NCBI GenBank assembly: GCA_020747015.1
Contig: JAGTJM010000107.1
Span: 1-64,000, forward strand
From: Pyrenochaeta sp. MPI-SDFR-AT-0127
Taxonomy: Eukaryota; Ascomycota; Dothideomycetes; Pleosporales; Cucurbitariaceae
Direction of reading: 5' to 3'
Length of the DNA stretch: 64,000 nt
The notes under the pieces were generated by a model. That model did not search any database, was not told the DNA's origin, and saw only the letters and a list, made by a program, of their open reading frames with translations. Shown here piece by piece: positions 1 through 12,340 of this stretch. Each line of letters starts with the position of its first letter. Position 1 is the first letter of the stretch. A program made the translations under genes and the position numbers.

Positions 1-344
1 ATGCGATTCATAGCTGACACTTCTCACCAGTCGTGGCCGATGGAGATGGCCGTGTCTGTTCCTTCATTGTCGATGATCTCGATGAGATCCTTGGTCATGA
101 CATCCCATTTATAGGCGGAAGGATCCGTTGGTTTATCTGTACCATCGTAACCTAGCATATCAGGTATGATGATGGGGTGTTTAGCGGAGCGCAGTGGGCC
201 CGCAACGTCTTTCCACATGGCGGCATGATCTGGCCAGCCATGTTGAAAGAACAAAGTCGGTAAGGAGTTGTCACCGCTAGCAGTGTAGTAGGTGTATGTG
301 TAACCTCGTGAGGTCTTGAGCGTCTTCTTGTCGAATGCATCCAT
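1..344 (-). CDS. Epoxide-hydrolase-like alpha/beta hydrolase, first exon only (cut by window edge)
   Basis: The start codon is at 344 and the reading frame runs toward the left window edge. The visible part has the oxyanion-hole motif HGWPD (about residues 35-39) and ends in GHDW, the start of the nucleophile elbow GHDWG of epoxide hydrolases, where D is the catalytic nucleophile. The frame meets a stop right after GHDW, but a GTGAGA donor (near 26-21) splits the W codon, so the gene continues through an intron and out of the window. The rest of the catalytic triad (acid and His) is not visible. Family members open epoxides or, less often, act as dehalogenases or esterases in the cytosol. Substrate unknown. 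Family call fairly sure; precise activity not. Confidence 0.75.
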
Positions 345-1197
345 GTTTGTCCTTTTTTGACTTGGGGGAAGGTGTTGATGGCTATTGTAATGAAGGTGTG
401 TGGGTCAGAACCTGAATTTATATTGACCTACTATGTTAGAACTAGAGCGCAACCGGAAATGTGTACTCGCTAGACCATCTGAGTCCTGGAGACGCTCTCC
501 GGCGTAGTTGAGTCAGACCCCGAGACTGTACTTGACTAGATACATGTTAGACATAGCGTGGGATGCGGGGTAGTAGAACAAGCCCGAAAGGTCCGAACCA
601 CTGCTTCTGCCGTTTGGTGTCCTCAATAAGCAGAGAAACATATCGCTAAAGGATGAAAAGATACGGTGTGTCCCGAGGGACGGAATAATACCGTCGAGCT
701 CGCTAGGACTGCGCCTTCATATTTTAGTCTTCACCGACCTAGTCTAGGAACTTATTGAGATGAAACGCCTCGAAGTTTCCTCCGCATAGCCATAGCTATA
801 TCTCGTCCTCGCCCATGGAGGTATACCCGATGTAAGCAATCGCCCTGATCGCCAACATGCGTACGTAGGTATTCTACGTATTGACGGGGCAATCAGGGCA
901 GGTTGACAGCAACATGTGGCAGAGATGGCTAACATATCCTCGATCTTTGACAGTGTACAAGAATTCACCACTCAAGACGCACCACATGCCGTTTATCTTC
1001 CCTCTCGTAGCTACTACTGATTCTTTGATGCGTCATATAGATTCGAAGTCAGCCATAGCTCATCACTATCATTCATGGTCCAAACGTCCTATCCTATGAA
1101 CATCTCCTCACGCCAAGAGCTGCATCCCAAAGTATATGAATGTTATCTGCAAGCTATAGACTCTGAGTAGGTCTACGAATACTGTCACTCTTTCTCC
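345..1197. other. Intergenic region
   Basis: Holds the promoter side of the hydrolase exon and the 3' side of the RING/ZZ gene. Short open frames on both strands have no recognisable protein features. No RNA gene or repeat seen. Confidence 0.5.
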
Positions 1198-4026
1198 TCA
1201 CACTGTCGTTACATGATTCGCAGGAAATAAGCCCTTTGCTCCGCAATACACGCCCCAATACCAATCTTCATTAATAGCCGCAGCCTCGCGAATCTCGGCC
1301 CCTCTGGGGAATGCCAACTCGTCCTGGACGCCTTCGTCTGGCCAATATTGCCATGTGGCCAGCAGTCTCAACCCAACGCCACCATCAGGCGGGTACCGCT
1401 GAGACGACAACCCTGACATCAAGGGCGTGCGGAAGTCGTGTAAGTTACCTTCATGGTTGTACTGCTTCCGATTGTCATCTAACGCACGAGGAAGTATATT
1501 GACAGGTGATCGAGCACTGGCGTTGGTGTCTTGCTCTTCTTTCAAGGCATGACCGCCAACAAGATCTCGAACGACTATCCTTCGCTGGCCGCCGTCACGA
1601 TCTTCAAAGCCTACAAGAACCATGCGGTGGCCTCGTAGACACTTGCGCCAGCCATTGGATCCGTCCTCCTTGCTGATGCGGCCTGAGACATTAAGTTTAT
1701 GATAGCAGCTGGTGCATATATCATAGTCGCCGGCGTTGCATTTGAGACAGTGGTAGCGCGTATGCGACGGCGGGATAGGATAAGTGCAGATATTGCAAAG
1801 CGTTGTGAATGTCAAGGGTCGGTAGATGGAGTGCGCGATTGTGAGATGAGCCGGACCTCGGACAAGAGACGCAGACTTTGGCGTCAGTGGTGGTGTTGCT
1901 GACGCCATGTCGTGGTTCGGTGGAGCTAGACCTGCATCCGGGCGCGGAGGGGAGGCTGCGGATGGTGTGGTAAGGTCAGTCGGGGCTTCTTCGCTTGCCT
2001 TCTGAGCAACAGGGAGTAGAGGATGGGTACAATGGCGTCCTTGATTGACGCAGTCGTTGCAAAACCCCCAGTCGCCTTGGTTACAATAGTCGCACTTCCA
2101 ATAACAAGCATTGGTATATGCCTTGCACATGTCGCAGAAGACACCAGACTCCAGTCGATGTCCTGGATCCTCGCTACTTATGAGCACATGAGGGGCAGAC
2201 AAGGACTCGGTGAGTGGGGCCAATGGACTGCGATAACGGTTTCCAACGAGAATGTGTGGATGTTCGTGGTGTGGTGGATAGCCTCCTTCTGGAGCTTGTC
2301 GCTCGTACAGTGGCCACGCGGTCCAGCCGAAGCCGAACCAATGGTTGCATCCTTTGCCGCTGCGATAGCAGCGGATGCAGATGTTGTAGTCGCCACCAAG
2401 GCACCGTGTACAGGTGTAGTGGAGTTCGTACTCGATGTGATCCTTGGCACACTGCTGGCAAGACATGTGAGGCTCTGGGTAGGTCTCCCTCGACTGGGGC
2501 TGGCTCGCTTGTACTTGGTAGACGGGCGCATCTATGGTGGAGCGCGGGACTGTAGTCGCAGAGACCACGGCTCCGTTACTATCAATTGTGCGGCGCGATG
2601 ACGGCGGCTGGAACGGCGTGCTGGCTGGGGTGGACGCAGACTGGGTGGGAACAGCCGGGCCTGCCATGGTCGAGGAGCTGGTCGAGTGGAGACTGTTGCG
2701 AAACTGCTGGCGTGCATCAAGCCTGCTCCTCTGCTGGCTGTCCGACTGACGGCGTCGCGGCGCTGGTGCGGATACGGGTGCTGGTGTGTCTGCGTCTGCG
2801 TTGTTTCTCCTGCCCGACTGCGAGCTGCTCTGGCTCGACGAGCGCGGGTGCGAGTGACGACCGCGATTCGCAGCGTCGATAAGGCCTGGCCGTGAGACGG
2901 GTGGTCTGGTGGCCGTCTGGGGTGTTGGCGTGCCACCTTCTGCTCGACCCTGGGCTCTGCGCACTGGAGAGGGCATCACGGCAGACGACGGGCTTGTCCG
3001 GTCATCTCTGGCCATACGGCCGCGCCTCTCGCGCCGCTCTCGTTGACGCTCGGCCTGGCGCTCTGCCTGTCGTCGACGCACTGCCTCCGCTATGCGCTCG
3101 GTAATCTCCTCCTCCTGCGCGACGCCAATCTGGTTCAGATCCACGCCTTCGGCCACCAACTCCTCCAGCACCTGGCGCACGAGATCCTCGTCGATATCCT
3201 CCGAGTCGAGCTCTGACGCGCTGAGCAGCGACCGCAGGCTCGACTGATGCTCCACCGCCCGCGCGGGCATGGCGGCGCGCGACGGTGAGGCGCCTGATGG
3301 GTTGCGGCTCCTTGCCCGCCTCTCGTCCCGACTTGTGCGCAACTCTCTGCTCCTGTCGCGGCTCCGTTCCCGCCTGGGGTGCTCTTGTGGCAGCTCTAGG
3401 CTGGCACTCTGCCCGCTCGCTATACCCGCCTCCCGCAGACTCAGCTGCTGCATCTCCTCAAGCATCCTGCGCTCTGCCTCGTCGCGCTCGTCGCGGCGTC
3501 GCAGCTTAGGCAGCACATTGTCGCCAGGCGTAAACTTGTCCCGGTCTGCTTGCTTCTCGTCCTCGCTCTTGCCCCTCTCTGGGTTTGCCTTGAGGAATAT
3601 CTCGAGGAGTGTCGTTACCGTTGCATTGGGCTGCGTTGTCCGCACCGACGCGCGACACGCCGGGCACGTATACGGGTGGATCGAGGCGGCCGTCGAGGCC
3701 TGGAAAGCGAACCACTCCTTCAGACAGGCACCGCAAAAGGTGTGAAGGCAGTCGAGCAATGTGAGCGGCTGGAACAGGAGGTCGGTGCAGATCTGTGCGT
3801 GGCCGAGTGAGCAGACAACAACAAGCGCTTCCTCTCTTTCAGTGTCTCTGCATTCCATATGGCGGACATGTCCGCTGCATCGGACCCTCGTCCTCGTGAA
3901 GGCATCCTCATCGCAGCCCGCTGCCACCGCCACTACACCTTTGCAACTTGAATCTCAACTTACCGAGCATGTCAGTTCCCTCTCTAGATCCCCCTGTACA
4001 CCACCAGGGCGCTCGGCCTCAGCCAT
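1198..4026 (-). CDS. RING finger / triple ZZ zinc finger / SH3 protein, probable E3 ubiquitin ligase
   Basis: Two exons, 4026..3964 and 3792..1198, give 885 aa. Exon 1 supplies MAEAERPGG...LTCS and the intron (GTAAGT...CAG, 171 bp) lies between the first two zinc ligands; without exon 1 the RING would be incomplete. C3HC4 ligands: C20, C23, C36, H38, C41, C44, C64, C67. A long acidic/basic and Ser-rich disordered middle (about 90-460) contains a run of Glu/Arg-rich helix. Three ZZ-like Cys/His modules follow at about 463-510, 573-620 and 686-755, and an SH3 domain fills the last 60 residues (ALYDY-equivalent region reads ATWQYWPDEG, ends FPANHV). RING proteins transfer ubiquitin; ZZ fingers often bind peptides or histone tails and SH3 binds proline-rich ligands. 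There is no FHA domain, so it is not a CHFR/Dma protein of the usual type. Substrate unknown. Confidence 0.85.
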
Positions 4027-5158
4027 TGTGCCGCATATACAGACCTACAGTTCAGCGTGTTCCGGTCCAGGTTGCTTTGGCGCAATACCTAGCTGATCCC
4101 GCCTGTCCCCCTCGACACGCTATGCACTTGGCGATTTTGCCTTGATCAATGTGCCCTGCCAGCGCATCCAACATTGGCAGCCCACGCAGCCTGCCTAGTC
4201 GCACAGTATTGCCTGCCTCGCTGCCTCGTCATTTACAAGCTACAAGGTGATGGATCTCTGAGTTCCCAAAACAAGCTGTCACGTGACACCATATTCTACA
4301 GAGGCCGAGTTCGCCCAGGCAGCTACAAAATAAAATGCCCGGGGCACTTGTCCTATCCTCGTTAGCTTCTAGAAATCAAGGCTTATTGCCTGCTTGGGAG
4401 CAATATCCTCATTGCTTTCCAGCATGCCGAGATGGATATCCATGACGCCACCTACTCTTCAGCCGCCGTATATAGTACTCTCACTAGGCCCCACCTTTTC
4501 CTCTTGGCCATGTGTCAAGCTTTCAGATCTCTCTGCACATCATGTTTGTCTTTCGTTTCAACCTTGGTACGATCGTAGCATGCTTTGCCCCTGGTGAAAG
4601 CACATCTGAAACATCACCAAACTCCCAGTATTCAGGAGCCGAGAATATCACACGCATGTGCAGGCCTGAGGTTTCGAAACCTTAATTCAAAGGCAGATAA
4701 GCTTTTGCATCTTGATTAATTTACCCATGCTGTCGATCACCTATAATGTAACGAACGCGACATATATTGTTCGTTTGACCAGATGAAGGTTGATCGATTT
4801 ATCTGTGCCTGTGTCAGACTTCGCTCTATCTTCTATTCCACTTGATACCGGAGAACAGTACGCTCATGCTTGAGCACATTGGTCCTGGGAACCTGTATCT
4901 GTAGAGTTTTATATCTATGCATAATCACTAAGAGACAGGTCCGCGCGCAAATATCAACGAACGACGGTCAAGTTGGAAGGTTGGCTAATACCTTTCTAAC
5001 TCTACAATTATTCAACATCTCCTCATCACTCATACCAAACCATTTTGCCTCATAACATATACAGAAAGGACTGAGTATCTACAAAACGAGAGATGTCCTG
5101 AAAGGAGTGACCCGTGACCTGCACATCGCTCCTACATCCTCATTTCTCTAGCAATCAT
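4027..5158. other. Intergenic region
   Basis: Promoter side of the RING/ZZ gene and 3' side of the secreted repeat protein. Only short frames without domain features. Nothing further seen. Confidence 0.5.
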
Positions 5159-6411
5159 TTACTGGGTCGCCGCGCTATCTTCCTCATCATCCTGAACTTG
5201 CTGAGTCTGTTGAGCAGCTTGACCTTGCTGAGCCTGTTGCGCAGCCTGCCCGTTCTGACCTTGCTGAGCAACCTGGCCTTGTTGAGCGGCCTGACCTTGC
5301 TGAGCTTGTGGAGCAGCCTGACCCTGCTGAGCTTGTTGAGCGGCCTGACCTTGTTGAGCCTGTTGCGCAGCCTGTCCGTTCTGACCTTGCTGAGCGGCCT
5401 GACCTTGTTGAGCCTGTTGCGCAGCCTGCCCGTTCTGACCTTGCTGAGCAACCTGGCCTTGTGGAGCGGCCTGGCCTTGCTGAGCCTGTTGCCCGTTCTG
5501 ACCTTGCTGAGCAACCTGGCCTTGTTGAGCGGCCTGACCTTGCTGGGCCTGTTGCGCCGCCTGGCCTTGTTGAGCAGCTTGGCCCTGAGCAGGCGCAGCG
5601 CCATTTTGAACAAGCCCGTTTCCGGTCCCTGAAGCGAGAGCCTGGGCAGCAGCGAAAGCCGCTGCAGGGCTACCTGCAGGCTGGCCTGGCTGGGTAGCTC
5701 CCGTACCCTGGACACCACCGGCGACACCGGTCTGATCACAAACTGTAGGACGGATAGCCTGAGATGTGGAGCCAGTGGAAGCCATGTAGGCATCGATATT
5801 GGGCAACACTAAGGTTGTTAGCGACGTTCATTGGAAAGCCACTGCAAGCACCTACCATTAACACAACGGTTCTGGTTGATCAAGTCAATGTTACCCGCGG
5901 CAGCCTGACCCTTGATAGACATCTCCTGGAGTTTGTCGACGACATCCTGGAAAGCACCACCGGTAGCGAGGGTGCTGTTAGCAGCAATGACATTAGGATC
6001 AGCGCTGTTGGCAGCATCGATGATAGCCTTGTGATTCAATTCATCAACCTCAGCGTTGAAAGCTACCGTAGCAGCCTGTTTGAACTGCACATTGTTCTGG
6101 ATACTGGCACCCGTGTTGAGGAAATTGGAAACCATAGAGGTGTCTGCCTGCCAGTTGGAGACAGCTGTAGCGAGGTCAGCTGCAGAGGGAGTTTGTCCAT
6201 TGGCAATTCCTGCGCCTGTGCCGGTCTGCGCATTCTGTGCAGCGCCAGTGGCAGCTCCGCCAGTCTGCCCTCCCACCTGCTGGGCTTGCTGTGGTAACTG
6301 TGACTGACCAACGGGTGTGTTGCCGGTATTACCATTACCGCCCTGCACCTGGGCGAAAGGAGCAGCGTAAGCTGCGGACGAAAGGAGGGAGGCGATGAGA
6401 ATGTACTTCAT
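5159..6411 (-). CDS. Secreted protein with conserved Cys-bounded helical domain and Gln/Ala/Gly repeat tail
   Basis: Exons 6411..5856 and 5808..5159 (47-bp intron, GTAGGT...TAG) give 401 aa in frame. Residues 1-16 (MKYILIASLLSSAAYA) form a clear signal peptide. A Gly/Gln-rich linker precedes a helical domain (about 75-235) with the motif NRCVNVLPNIDAYM spanning the splice site and a second cysteine in RPTVCDQ, likely a disulfide pair. The C-terminal third (about 255-395) is an imperfect tandem repeat of AQQGQ-type units. General size and helical layout recall fungal cell-surface or hydrophobic-surface-binding proteins, but I do not recognise the family with certainty. Likely exported to the wall or medium. 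The repeat makes length variation between strains probable. Confidence 0.8.
5165..5590 (-). repeat. Intragenic tandem repeat encoding AQQGQ-type units
   Basis: The DNA alternates near-identical blocks such as CAACCTGGCCTTGTTGAGC and CGGCCTGACCTTG (plus strand). They are arranged as 15- to 60-bp higher-order units inside the last exon of the secreted protein. All units keep the reading frame. Confidence 0.85.
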
Positions 6412-6447
6412 GTTGGAAATAGTCGGATCTACCGAAGTGATTTGAAT

Positions 6448-6454
6448 TATATAA
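6448..6454 (-). promoter_or_regulatory. TATA box of the secreted repeat-protein gene
   Basis: TATATAA on the minus strand, about 37-43 bp upstream of the start codon at 6411. It sits close to the ATG, suggesting a short 5' leader or a second upstream start site. Confidence 0.45.
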
Positions 6455-7482
6455 ACAGAGAACTTGAGAAAGAGTAAATGCTAGAAATGCCGAATAAAAG
6501 TTATTAGCTTAATAATGAATGAGGAACCTGTCCGTTGATAATTGAGTAGTCGCCGGAAGTCGAGGTATTTGTAGCTGCTGCCAACGAAGTCGGGGGTTTC
6601 TTTCCGCAAGCGCATAAAAACGACCTTGCAGTCTAGTGCAAGGGAGATGGAACGAACATATTCTTGAAACTTGGCTGCCGTTCTGGAGAGAGAAGATTGC
6701 TTGATTTTGCAGTCGCGAACGGTACTAGGTGATGCATTGGGCGCAGCAACGCGGGCTGACGTCCATACGTAAAAGGTTCGTTTCGCTAGGTATGCCATGC
6801 CACCCACGCAGGTGAATTACCAAATGTTGTTTTGGGTTCCCATGTCAATGTTTTGGTGGCGTCTGGGAACTGGTTTCGTGGGTCTTGGCACGCGAGGCTT
6901 GCTGGAGATCGTTTGGGCTTGGTTGAAATCTTGACTTCAAATGGGCCCAAGCGTATCGCAGGGTGGCATCGGAATTTTGCAGCCCGTCTAAACTTGGCTG
7001 CTCTGCGTTTCGGGGCATTTGGTGCATTCTCCAAGGGCAGAGAAGACGAAGCGTTTCCTCGTAACACGTGCAAATGCCGTGCTGTCCTAGGGGAACGAGG
7101 TTGACACCAGGCATGAACCTTCCGTCAAGCTACCACTGAAACCGGCACCCTTGGCAGAGCTCATCACTTTCGCATCTGGATTTCACCATCAACCATGGGG
7201 GAGCGAAATGATGCATGGTTCCATGTAAAGAAGATTGTGAGGCAGGTGACGGTGATGGGATTGTCACAGCTGAATTGTGATACAATAAAGTAGCTTGCAG
7301 GTGCGTCCAGATAATGCTTAATCAGCTTAATCAGCTCGAAACACTCTAGAGATCGGGAAACTGTAGTGTGAGAGGAGGGGCCGGGGCAAAGACTAGAAGA
7401 CCACATGGTCGCGATTTGGTTTGGGGAGCATCGCTTCCCCGTGGGGCTCGGTGATACCCACAGGCTTTTCGCGTAACGACCG
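6455..7482. other. Intergenic region
   Basis: Promoter side of the secreted protein and 3' side of the acetyltransferase. Open frames on both strands overlap one another and show no domain features. Confidence 0.5.
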
Positions 7483-8194
7483 TCATGAAGCACTATTCTG
7501 CAAGGGGTCCATATTGGTCACGACTTTGCGAATAATCTTAGCCGGATTACCTGCAACGATCGTGAAGTCAGGAACGCTCTTCGTAACAACACTCCCTGCA
7601 CCTACGACGCTACCTCTGCCGATGCTGACGCCTGGAAGGATGCTGACATTGCCTCCTAGCCAACAGTCCTCGCCAATATGGATCTCCTGGCCGAGTTCAG
7701 GGCCACGAGTGCCATTTCGTACTGCAGGGTCCAAAGGATGCGTCCCGGAATAGAACGAAACATTGGGGCCGACAAGAGTGCGAGAGCCGATGGTAATCAA
7801 GCACGTGTCTAGGAAGACCGAGTTGAAATTGACGAAGACATTGTCTCCGAGACGGACATTGTAGCCATAATCCATGGCCAATGGTGGCTCGATCCAGGGA
7901 TCATTCTCGAACAACCTGTCATCCTCATCGGATGTGGAAGCTTGCGGTGGCAGAGGAGTTTTGTCTTGAATGATGCTGGGCATGGGGTGAGAATGGGGAA
8001 GCTGCAGTCGAAGAGGCGGAGAGTAACACATACTCTCGGAACAACTCGGTTAACTTTCTACGAGGTACCTCGCCTGCATTGTTGTACTGCGCACAGGCGT
8101 GCTTGCACCTTGCTCGCTCTGCGACCAGCTCGGGGGTGAATGCGTGATAGAGCTCGCCGCGAGCCATGCGTTGCTTATTTTCAGACGGCGACAT
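7483..8194 (-). CDS. Maltose/galactoside O-acetyltransferase-like protein (left-handed beta-helix)
   Basis: Exons 8194..8034 and 7975..7483 with a 58-bp intron (GTATGT...CAG) give 217 aa. The N-terminal Mac domain is present (MARGELYHAF, residues about 10-20), followed by hexapeptide repeats forming the beta-helix. Typical family signatures are DPWIEPPL, DYGYNVRLGDNVFVNFN, the catalytic-His loop FYSGTHPLDP, and GAGSVVTKSVPDFTIVAGNPAKIIR at the end. These enzymes move an acetyl group from acetyl-CoA to a sugar hydroxyl as trimers in the cytosol. In fungi the physiological acceptor is mostly unknown. The start at 8194 is chosen because it places the Mac domain at the N terminus; the frame is open upstream to 8287. 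It is divergent from the ICMT gene (342 bp apart). Confidence 0.9.
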
Positions 8195-8536
8195 GACGAA
8201 TGCTAGACACGTGAGGATCAGCCGTTGTTGGCAGTCGACAAGAAAATAATGTAACACCAACGTGATGCGCTCTGCTGGGTAACACAACAGTTGTGGTTTA
8301 CAACGAGGGTCAAGGCTTGGCAGACTAGGCCAGGGTTAGATTGGCGGTGATGATCTCATCCGTGGTCCCTGAGACGCGCAGTTCGAGACAATAGGAAGAG
8401 ACAAACGTCGACGTCTTGCTATTGTTCTGAGCTCACCAGGTTGCTCGTGACCGTGATTGTTTGTGGTTATTAACATGCCTTAGGCCGCTTTCCTCGGAAA
8501 TTCTTCAACTATCGCGGACCGTAAGCCTTAGACAAG

Positions 8537-9447
8537 ATGGTTTCGAACGGCAGGCCCAGCTCATCCCGCGTCGACATCTCCCTTCCCATCGATCGACCAA
8601 CAGAGAAGGGTAATTGGGCACCAGGTCTTGGTGCGGAGCCGCATGCTAGAGAAGTTCTCAACGTTCAGGTCAAGCCTTCCATAGCAATTGCCAGAGAATT
8701 CTTTCCTCGTGGCAAGCGCTCTCTTTCAGGCATCGCCGTCCGCGCCTTTTGCATGGGCTGCACGACTATTCTCGGCTTCGCGCTGACGGCACTGCTTGCG
8801 TACAATGGCAGCCGACTTTGGCGACCATGGCTGTTCATCGGAACGCTATCGGTTTTCCACTTCCTCGAGTTCTACACCACAGCCGCCTACAACACCCCGG
8901 TCGCCTTCGTTTCCTCGTTCCTCCTTACCAACGGCGACCAGTATCGCCAGGCGCACACTATGGCCCTAATCGAAACATGCATAACCTCCTACTTCTTCCC
9001 CGAGTGGCAGGCTTGGGTCCACCCCCCAGTGATCGTGGCATTGGGTATTGTAATGATTGCAATGGGACAGATTGTTCGGAGTACTGCCATGGCACAGGCG
9101 GGCACCAACTTCAATCACACAGTACAATCGCGCAAGAACGACGGCCATGAGCTAGTCACTTGTGGGCTGTATGCTTACTTCCGCCATCCTTCTTATTTCG
9201 GGTTTTTTTGGTGGGGCATCGGAACGCAGGTAATGCTAGGAAACACTGTATGCTTTCTGGCCTATGCTGGCATTTTATGGTACTTCTTCATGAAGCGAAT
9301 AACGCGTAAGTTTTTTAATCTACCTCATGTATCAGAGAGCTGAGAACCTGAAATCAACTAGACGAAGAGAAGCATCTGATCGACTTTTTCGGTGACGATT
9401 ACAAGGCGTACAGGATGCGAACACGTGTTTGGATACCCTTTATTTGA
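8537..9447 (+). CDS. Protein-S-isoprenylcysteine O-methyltransferase (Ste14/ICMT family)
   Basis: Exons 8537..9305 and 9362..9447 (56-bp intron, GTAAGT...TAG) give 284 aa. The enzyme methylates the C-terminal prenylcysteine of CAAX proteins (Ras, pheromone, lamin-like) using S-adenosylmethionine in the ER membrane. Visible evidence: several hydrophobic segments, the conserved C-terminal cofactor-binding block with NHTVQ, HELVTCGLYAYFRHPSYFGF, and after the intron RITHEEKHLIDFFGDDY and the terminal PFI. The intron falls inside the last conserved helix, and the second exon is needed for a complete protein. Length fits the family. Confidence 0.93.
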
Positions 9448-12340
9448 TATGATCTCGCTTCATGGCATTCAAGTACATAAGTCAACCATATCAGGCATAA
9501 TAGGCGGCCACATAGTAATATTGTAATAGCCGCTGCCCTGAATTACCTGTCAGGTTGTTGGAAGCGATTCATGGGTCCGTTAAACTGGCCTATTTAATCA
9601 CGGGCTACTGGAGCAAAATTGCCTATATGTAAAATCCTAATGCTCCTTTTAGAAAAACAGATCTGCTGCGGCGCAATAGAGTATGGCTTATATCCCCTTG
9701 AACGCGACGTCCTTCTCCTATTGAATAGATAATTTTATATTGTGACTTAGGCTCTATAGATTGTGGGCCCAGATTTAATATTTTACATGGTCTTTGATTA
9801 CAATATAGCTAGTAGCACTGATGTGGTGTTGTCCATCTGTAGCCGCCATGCGCATTTTCAGGATTGCATACATGCCTTACTTGCACGTTTGATGGTTATG
9901 CAAAGATTTTGACAACATGGATGTAGATATAAGTACGTTGAAGTGTTACAATATAAACTTGTGGAGAGAAGCGTGGACTATAATGGTGGCGCCAAACCCG
10001 CCCGGTTGGGCGATTCTCTTAGGACGACGGAGCATCATAATGCTTTTTGGGACACATCAATTTGGTTGCAGGAGCGACGGGTTTGTTTCAAAGCAATATT
10101 TCAAAAGGACTACGACAAGATTCTAAAATTGTGTGCCGATCAGCTTCAGGAACTCTGTTCCTTCGATCTGGACACCTAAGGATGCATGAAACTTCTTGGT
10201 GTTGAACGGCTGAATCCGATTCTCTAGGTTCGTACGCACTTTTTCCCGATAGTCTCTACCACCTGGCTGGCTTAATTATGCATGGATCTTGGATAAGAGT
10301 CTGATCGGACCATGCAGGGATTTCATCAAGATGATACATTTTTGAAAAATAATGCGGCAGTAGCCGAAGAGTCATGAAACTGCACGAGTAGAAGAATGAG
10401 TGGATGGAAGAAATGGCTTATGTACTCATAGAGAATGCGATGAAAGAAAACTGCTGGGTCAATGCTGATCTTTTCAGATATTTCTACACGGTAGTCTAGC
10501 GATAGGCTCTACAATTAGCTTCTAGATCAAGTCCTTAGAGATTAATCAGATGCATATGGGAATATTAATCGCGAAACAAGGGTTATGTGTTGGGTGGCCA
10601 AATCAGGCTGGAGACTGAGCATGCGTAAAAATTCAAAGGCGAGTCTCAGAAGTCCTCTTTTTGACACTTGTCTCTACTTGCATCGGTAAATAGATATTGC
10701 TTAAGTGGGATGCCACCTATAGGCTAAAACACTTATATATTACAGTTTGCCTTTGTAGTAAACTCAGTGACTATTTGAGATGATAGAGACGGAGCTTCCT
10801 TATGCATAGTGTTTAATACGGCCCCTTGTGTGACATTGCTTGATCAATCGAGACCCAGCCGCACCCCGGGTGACCATTGTGTGACATTGCATCTTCATTT
10901 GATCAACTTCCATTTTAAGAATGGGGGCTGTGAGACTGATAGTAAGCCAAACTGTCGACGCACACAAACGCACGTCACGGCGCAGGCAAGCCCTGAGGTA
11001 TAATTGTCCAAAACATGAATAATCACAGGCGTGATAAGTGGCAGATGAGACAAGCATATGCGCTGAGTGACGATATGAGTTCTATACTATCGCGACTAAA
11101 TGTCATCGTCATATTCACGCGATCTCCTTTGTGAATCAATACCGTGGAGCACGTATTACAAGTTATGGTTTGCAAGAAATGTCATACCGGTGCGTTTTCT
11201 CGGTCAGTGTTGAATCCCAGACTTAGATCCTCCTGTTAGCCACTTTCCATATTGACCACAAAATTAGAATGGCCTAGGCTATCTTAGTAGTCGACCAGCG
11301 CCGCGAGTTCAGATGCAAGCCGACTGATAGGATAAGCTGACTGAGCTGTTTTGCCTGTTTGACCAATCTGTTTCTCTGTAAGACTCTGGCTCGCACTGGA
11401 TGTTGAGCGATGATGCTGTAGACGGTGGGGATGCTGATTGTCATATTGATCTTTCATTGAAGACCACATGGAAAAGCATTGTACTTGACTTAATCAATAC
11501 TCACTCGGATGTATTCAAATACCCAAGATTTCAATACCTTGCGTCGTTTCATTTCGCTCGCAGCGTAAAATTTATTATCCCAGCTTCGATGTACTGGCTT
11601 TACGGTAGATCACGAACAGGTATTTTGACCAAGCCCTAAAAAAAATTGAATGCATATATCAGCCTTTCAGCTTAAACAAGTGTCTAAGGAGTTTGATTTG
11701 AACCTTAGTTACAGACTAGTCAGAGTATGTGCTACTTTGGCGGCCCCGCTTTGGGGGTCAGTTATACAACCTAACGATTGAGATACCCGTGCGCCTCATC
11801 GGGTAACATCGATGTGTGCGCTTCGTGTTGCAAATGTTAAGCAGCCGTTGCAATTTTCAGACGGTAGCAACAATAATTTTGTTTAAGATGTACGATGCCA
11901 GTGAAGCATTAATTCGCTGTTTGCAGGTTTTGCCACATCTGCGATATTTCTTAACATATACATAAGCTCGGCGGCTGCCTTCACATCAATCTTTCCTCAT
12001 TATCCTAATGCAACAGGCCCCAACAGTCTTACCAGATTTTGGGGTTTGTCAAATTTCGAAGTGCCATGCACCACGTTTCCGACGTCTTTGGGCAATCACT
12101 CCCGAAACTACGAATGCGTTTGCGAGCTCGCTCAACGCATGCTTTAGCCATAGACTCAATACAAAGTCTCTCAAACCTTAACACAGCTAGTAAGATGTCC
12201 ATGGAGAATAGAAATCGCGATGCTTTGGTCTCGCATCAAGCTGCGTCCACAGTTGGGTTCGTCAGTCATCTTCGGGGCACAGCTCTTCCGCGAAATTGAT
12301 AGTTACCACAGTCAAGTTGGACACCCAGGATTAGGGACTT
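9448..12340. other. Gene-poor intergenic region
   Basis: About 2.9 kb with only short frames (largest under 90 aa) lacking recognisable motifs, moderately AT-rich. It leads into the transporter pseudogene, and some decayed sequence of older genes or repeats may be hidden here. No tRNA-like structure found. Confidence 0.5.

Noticed and set aside
2023..2601. 192-aa plus-strand frame inside the RING/ZZ gene
   Set aside because: Antisense to zinc-finger coding sequence; open only because of GC-rich codons.
1198..4026. CHFR/Dma mitotic checkpoint ligase
   Set aside because: No FHA domain, and the three ZZ modules plus SH3 do not fit that family.
5165..5590. CRISPR-like regular repeats
   Set aside because: No unique spacers, units keep an open frame, and the DNA is from a eukaryote.
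5114..5632. 172-aa plus-strand frame rich in LLSLL repeats resembling a membrane protein
   Set aside because: It is the antisense reading of the AQQGQ repeat; its composition follows from the repeat, and the minus-strand gene has signal peptide, splice sites and conserved cysteines.
5159..6411. Firm assignment to the HsbA hydrophobic-surface-binding family
   Set aside because: Size and helices are compatible, but the motif around NRCVNVLP is not one I can tie to that family with confidence.
9448..12340. Hidden genes in the gene-poor stretch
   Set aside because: Open frames are short, overlap on both strands, and show no motifs; nothing could be joined by plausible introns.
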